Positions 34,166 through 37,368 of a stretch of 37,368 bases of DNA are shown here, piece after piece (position 1 is the stretch's first letter; every line of letters starts with the position of its first letter). Origin of the DNA: Chloroflexota bacterium. Lineage in GTDB: Bacteria > Chloroflexota > Anaerolineae > Anaerolineales > UBA11579. The translations under genes were made by a program, and so were the position numbers. The notes beneath the pieces are model-generated. The model was not told where the DNA came from. It ran no database searches and saw only the letters and a program-made list of their open reading frames with translations. The DNA lies in contig JABJGH010000042.1 of the NCBI GenBank assembly GCA_018662365.1, positions 1-37,368 of the forward strand, written 5' to 3'.

Positions 34166-34582
34166 ATGCCAACGATCAACCAATTGGTTCGAAAGGGCCG
34201 AACGAGTAAGAAAAAGAAGAGCAATTCACCTGCTTTGCAATATGTTTATAATTCTTATAAACAACGAAGAATATTGCAGCCAAAAGGTGCCCCTCAAAAA
34301 CGTGGTGTTTGTACCATCGTGCGTACAATGACCCCAAAGAAGCCGAATTCGGCTTTGCGTAAAATTGCTCGTGTTCGATTGACAAATGGAATGGAAGTGA
34401 CTGCATATATCCCCGGTGAAGGGCATGGTTTGCAGGAGCATAGTGTTGTGTTGGTTCGAGGTGGTCGTGTAAAAGATCTTCCTGGCGTTCGATACCATAT
34501 TGTTCGAGGTACACTCGACTCCATGGGTGTCGATGGAAGAACACAAAGTCGTTCAAAATACGGAACGAAACGACCTAAATAA
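34166..34582 (+). CDS. rpsL: 30S ribosomal protein S12
   Basis: 138 aa, the length of the Gram-positive form; it has the 13-14 residue insertion ([13 protein letters not shown] region) that the 124-aa E. coli form lacks. [20 protein letters not shown] holds the lysine whose change gives streptomycin resistance, here wild type, and [31 protein letters not shown] follow. GGAGG lies before the ATG. S12 sits in the 30S decoding centre. First gene of the str group here. Confidence 0.98.
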   Translation: MPTINQLVRKGRTSKKKKSNSPALQYVYNSYKQRRILQPKGAPQKRGVCTIVRTMTPKKPNSALRKIARVRLTNGMEVTAYIPGEGHGLQEHSVVLVRGGRVKDLPGVRYHIVRGTLDSMGVDGRTQSRSKYGTKRPK

Positions 34583-34593
34583 ATTTATAAACC

Positions 34594-34624
34594 AATTGCC
34601 GGCAGAAATAAAAAACCGGCAATT
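34594..34624 (+). promoter_or_regulatory. Hairpin between rpsL and rpsG
   Basis: Perfect 9-bp stem AATTGCCGG/CCGGCAATT with an A-rich 13-base loop, followed by TTATTACG. In E. coli the same spacer binds S7 for feedback control; whether this hairpin does so is not known. It could also be a weak terminator. Confidence 0.5.
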
Positions 34625-34662
34625 TATTACGTTGAGAAGATAGATTAAAACTGGAGAGTACC

Positions 34663-35133
34663 ATGGCTCGTAGATATCAGCCCGCAAAGAGAGTTGCAGA
34701 ACCAGATCCCAAGTATGGAGATCGACAGGTTCAATCTTTTATTAATCGTCTGATGAAAGGCGGAAAGAAAAGCACAGCTCGCAGGGTAGTTTATGGCGCG
34801 ATCGATATTGTAGAAGAACGCACTGGCAAACCCGGCTTGGAAGTATTTAAGGCAGCGATGAAAGAGGTTGCTCCTGTAATGGAAGTTCGTCCACGTCGAG
34901 TGGGTGGTGCTACTTATCAGGTGCCTTTAGAGGTTGATGCACATCGTCAGTTTGCATTGGTAACTCGTTGGATCATTGGCGCTGCTCGAGAACGCTCCGG
35001 TAAATCATTTGCTGAAAAATTGGCAGAAGAACTGATCGATGGTTCAAACAAACAAGGGGCAGCTTACAGAAAACGAGAAGAAGCCCATCGAATGGCTGAG
35101 GCCAATCGAGCCTTCTCTCACTATAGAGTATAA
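34663..35133 (+). CDS. rpsG: 30S ribosomal protein S7
   Basis: 156 aa, normal length. ARRYQPAKRVAEPDPKYGDRQVQSFINRLMKGGKKSTARRVVYGA at the N-terminus, VRPRRVGGATYQVPLEV in the middle and AAYRKREEAHRMAEANRAFSHYRV at the end match bacterial S7. GGAG lies before the ATG. S7 nucleates assembly of the 30S head by binding 16S rRNA. fusA starts 28 bases downstream. Confidence 0.98.
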   Translation: MARRYQPAKRVAEPDPKYGDRQVQSFINRLMKGGKKSTARRVVYGAIDIVEERTGKPGLEVFKAAMKEVAPVMEVRPRRVGGATYQVPLEVDAHRQFALVTRWIIGAARERSGKSFAEKLAEELIDGSNKQGAAYRKREEAHRMAEANRAFSHYRV

Positions 35134-35160
35134 AAGGATACAGTAATTTTTTGGTCGTAG

Positions 35161-37242
35161 ATGATGTCAAAGGTAAAAAATTTTCCCCTAAGTAAATATA
35201 GAAATATTGGTATCATCGCACATATTGATGCTGGTAAGACCACAACTACCGAAAGGATTTTGTTCTACACAGGTAAAACACACCGAATCGGTTCCGTAGA
35301 TGATGGTACTACCGTCACTGATTGGATGGATCAAGAAAGAGAACGCGGCATTACAATCGTTTCTGCTGCTGTAACCGCTGAATGGAAAGGTTACTTATTT
35401 AATATAATTGATACTCCTGGACATATCGATTTTACCGCTGAGGTACAGCGCTCATTGCGTGTACTGGATGGCGGTATTGTTGTTTTTGATGCTGTTCAGG
35501 GAGTTGAGCCCCAAAGTGAGACAGTTTGGCGACAAGCTGATCGTTATGAAGTCCCCCGAATTTGTTTGATCAATAAAATGGATCGAACTGGCGCATCTTT
35601 TGAGCGATCTGTTCAATCGATTCGTGATCGTCTGGGTGCAAATACGATTACTGTACAATTACCCATTGGTTCAGAAGCTGATTTCCAAGGTGTGGTCGAT
35701 CTCTTTAAGATGGAAGCGATCATTTGGGAAGATAGTTTAGGAACAGCTCCAAAGGTCACAGAGATACCCGCCGACTTAAAAAGTGATGCGGAAGCTGCTC
35801 GTGATGCAATGATCGAGGCAATTGCTGAATTGGATGATGATCTGACCCTGAAATATCTGGAGGGTGAGGAAATTTCTGAAGAAGAATTAAAAGCTGGCCT
35901 GCGAAAAGGCATTTTGAGCAATCGTGCAACAGCAGTGTATTGTGGCACATCCCTAAAAAATAAAGGTGTCCAACCTGTACTAGATGCAGTTTTGGACTTT
36001 TTGCCTTCTCCGTTGGATATCCCTGCGGTGAAAGGTTTCCACCCAAAGACAGACGAAGAAATTGAGCGCAGCCTTGAAGAAGGTCAGCCAACAAGTGCAT
36101 TGGTCTTTAAGATCGTTACTGATCCATATGTAGGTCGATTGGCTTATTTTAGAGTTTATTCAGGCTCAGTAAAAACCGGTTCTTCATTATATAATTCTTC
36201 AAAAGGTTCCCGAGAGCGCATCGGCCGAATGGTTCGAATGTATGCGGATCACAGGGAAGATATTGAGGAAGTGAAAGCTGGTGATATTGGTGCAGTTTTG
36301 GGACTTAAGAATTCATTCACTGGGGATACCCTTAGTGATGAAGGAAAACAGATCGTTTTGGAAAGTATTACCTTCCCCGAACCCGTTATTTCAATCGCTG
36401 TAGAACCGAAAACTACCTCTGATCAGGATAAGATGGGGATAGCACTTCGTCGCTTATCAGAAGAGGATCCTACATTCCAGGTAAAATCTGATCATGAAAC
36501 TGGTCAAACAGTGATCTCTGGGATGGGTGAATTACATTTAGAAATTTTGGTAGATCGTATGTTGCGTGAATTTCATGTTCAGGCAAACGTCGGTCGACCT
36601 CGTGTGGCTTATCGGGAAACAATTACCAAGGCTGTGGATAAAGCAGAAATGCGTTATGCAAAGCAGTCTGGTGGTCGTGGTCAATATGGGCATGTCATTT
36701 TTGCAATGACTCCTGGAAAACCAGGTTCAGGAATTGTTTTTGAGAATAAAGTTGTGGGTGGGTCCGTTCCTAAGGAATATATACCGGCTGTTAGGAAGGG
36801 CGTGATGGAAGCTTCTTCAGGCGGCGTAGTGGGTGGATATCCTGTTGTGGATGTTAATATTGAATTGATCGATGGTTCTTTTCATGAAGTCGATTCCAAT
36901 GAAATGGCCTTCAAAACGGCCGCTTCGATGGCTTTCAAAGAAGGAATGCGTTTAGGAAAAGCGGTATTATTAGAGCCAATGATGAAAGTTGAAGTTGTTG
37001 TCCCTGAAGAATATTTAGGGGATGTAGTTGGACAAGTTAGCGGACGTCGTGGTGAGGTGCAAGGAATGGATATGCGCCAAGGAAATACTCAGGCGATTAA
37101 TGCGATGGTTCCCCTTGCTGAAATGTTCGGGTATGCAACTGAATTGCGATCTGCCACACAAGGGCGGGGCGCTTTTACAATGGAATTTGATCACTACGCC
37201 AGAGTTTCCGAGAAGATTTTGGAAGCTGTGCGTGGTGGATAA
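35161..37242 (+). CDS. fusA: Elongation factor G
   Basis: 693 aa, usual EF-G length. GTPase motifs: AHIDAGKTT (G1), GITI (G2), DTPGHIDF (G3), NKMDRTGA (G4); switch I region with [11 protein letters not shown]. Domains II-V follow, with [41 protein letters not shown] and the domain V end [26 protein letters not shown]. It drives ribosomal translocation. Two ATGs lie in tandem at 35161 and 35164; no strong ribosome site is seen, which suggests coupling to rpsG. Confidence 0.98.
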   Translation: MMSKVKNFPLSKYRNIGIIAHIDAGKTTTTERILFYTGKTHRIGSVDDGTTVTDWMDQERERGITIVSAAVTAEWKGYLFNIIDTPGHIDFTAEVQRSLRVLDGGIVVFDAVQGVEPQSETVWRQADRYEVPRICLINKMDRTGASFERSVQSIRDRLGANTITVQLPIGSEADFQGVVDLFKMEAIIWEDSLGTAPKVTEIPADLKSDAEAARDAMIEAIAELDDDLTLKYLEGEEISEEELKAGLRKGILSNRATAVYCGTSLKNKGVQPVLDAVLDFLPSPLDIPAVKGFHPKTDEEIERSLEEGQPTSALVFKIVTDPYVGRLAYFRVYSGSVKTGSSLYNSSKGSRERIGRMVRMYADHREDIEEVKAGDIGAVLGLKNSFTGDTLSDEGKQIVLESITFPEPVISIAVEPKTTSDQDKMGIALRRLSEEDPTFQVKSDHETGQTVISGMGELHLEILVDRMLREFHVQANVGRPRVAYRETITKAVDKAEMRYAKQSGGRGQYGHVIFAMTPGKPGSGIVFENKVVGGSVPKEYIPAVRKGVMEASSGGVVGGYPVVDVNIELIDGSFHEVDSNEMAFKTAASMAFKEGMRLGKAVLLEPMMKVEVVVPEEYLGDVVGQVSGRRGEVQGMDMRQGNTQAINAMVPLAEMFGYATELRSATQGRGAFTMEFDHYARVSEKILEAVRGG

Positions 37243-37297
37243 ATAATATTTAAAAAAATTAATTAGTTAGACTTCTGGATAAAAGAAGGAGAAAAAC

Positions 37298-37368
37298 ATG
37301 GGTAAAGAAAAATTTGATCGAAGTAAACCCCATCTTAACGTGGGGACAATGGGACATATTGACCACGG
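37298..37368 (+). CDS. tuf: Elongation factor Tu, start only
   Basis: The first 23 codons, cut by the window end. MGKEKFDRSKPHLNVGTMGHIDH is the typical EF-Tu N-terminus leading into the P-loop GHIDHGKTT. GAAGGAGA lies six bases before the ATG. Follows fusA by 55 bases as in the classical str operon. Confidence 0.95.
   Translation, partial: MGKEKFDRSKPHLNVGTMGHIDH

Overview
The window reads as a chromosomal segment of an anaerobic-type bacterium, most likely a Chloroflexota of the Anaerolineae type. This is an inference from the gene set and style (12-heme lipoprotein cytochrome, multi-rhodanese lipoprotein, Gram-positive-type S12 with an N-terminal insertion, single-copy housekeeping genes scattered among accessory genes). 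No rRNA is present to prove it. Base composition is mosaic: AT-rich accessory genes sit beside genes with extreme strand-biased third positions.

Layout. 0-9.5 kb is accessory: a membrane/coiled-coil protein, a FAD amino-acid oxidoreductase, a tiny Cys protein, an orphan OLD-family ATPase/TOPRIM nuclease, a MazE/MazF-type toxin-antitoxin pair, an AzlC/AzlD branched-chain amino-acid exporter, and a TIGR01777 epimerase fused to an SRPBCC-like domain. Threaded through it are arrays of short hairpins (about 1-192, 2517-2947, 6171-6215, 6338-6413) whose stems differ in sequence but stay complementary, a duplicated promoter-like 71-bp repeat on both sides of the toxin-antitoxin pair, and a 5' fragment of azlC next to the intact gene.

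9.5-18.2 kb: a DUF1295 membrane reductase-like protein, a DUF116 Cys-rich protein, a multiheme c-type cytochrome interrupted by one in-frame UGA, a lipoprotein with four rhodanese domains, and a large membrane-anchored NACHT NTPase of immune type.

18.2-29.9 kb: aspS behind a GC-rich structured leader with its own promoter and terminator, an integral membrane protein whose natural start seems to be AUC, panB with an unrecognised partner gene, msrA, a probable 6S RNA, a BcsA-like glycosyltransferase/PilZ gene split by a frameshift in a homopolymer, a queuosine-precursor transporter behind a preQ1-I-like riboswitch and terminator, and a pterin dehydratase.

29.9-37.4 kb: rpoB, rpsL, rpsG, fusA and the start of tuf, all on +. 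rpoC is not between rpoB and rpsL. Strand composition switches from C-rich to G-rich + strand near 9.5 kb, a polarity that would fit a replication origin nearby.

No transposase, integrase, tRNA, rRNA or CRISPR array was found. The most unusual items are the covarying hairpin arrays, the UGA-interrupted cytochrome with a SECIS-like stem-loop, the preQ1-type riboswitch variant, the aspS leader RNA and the membrane NACHT protein.
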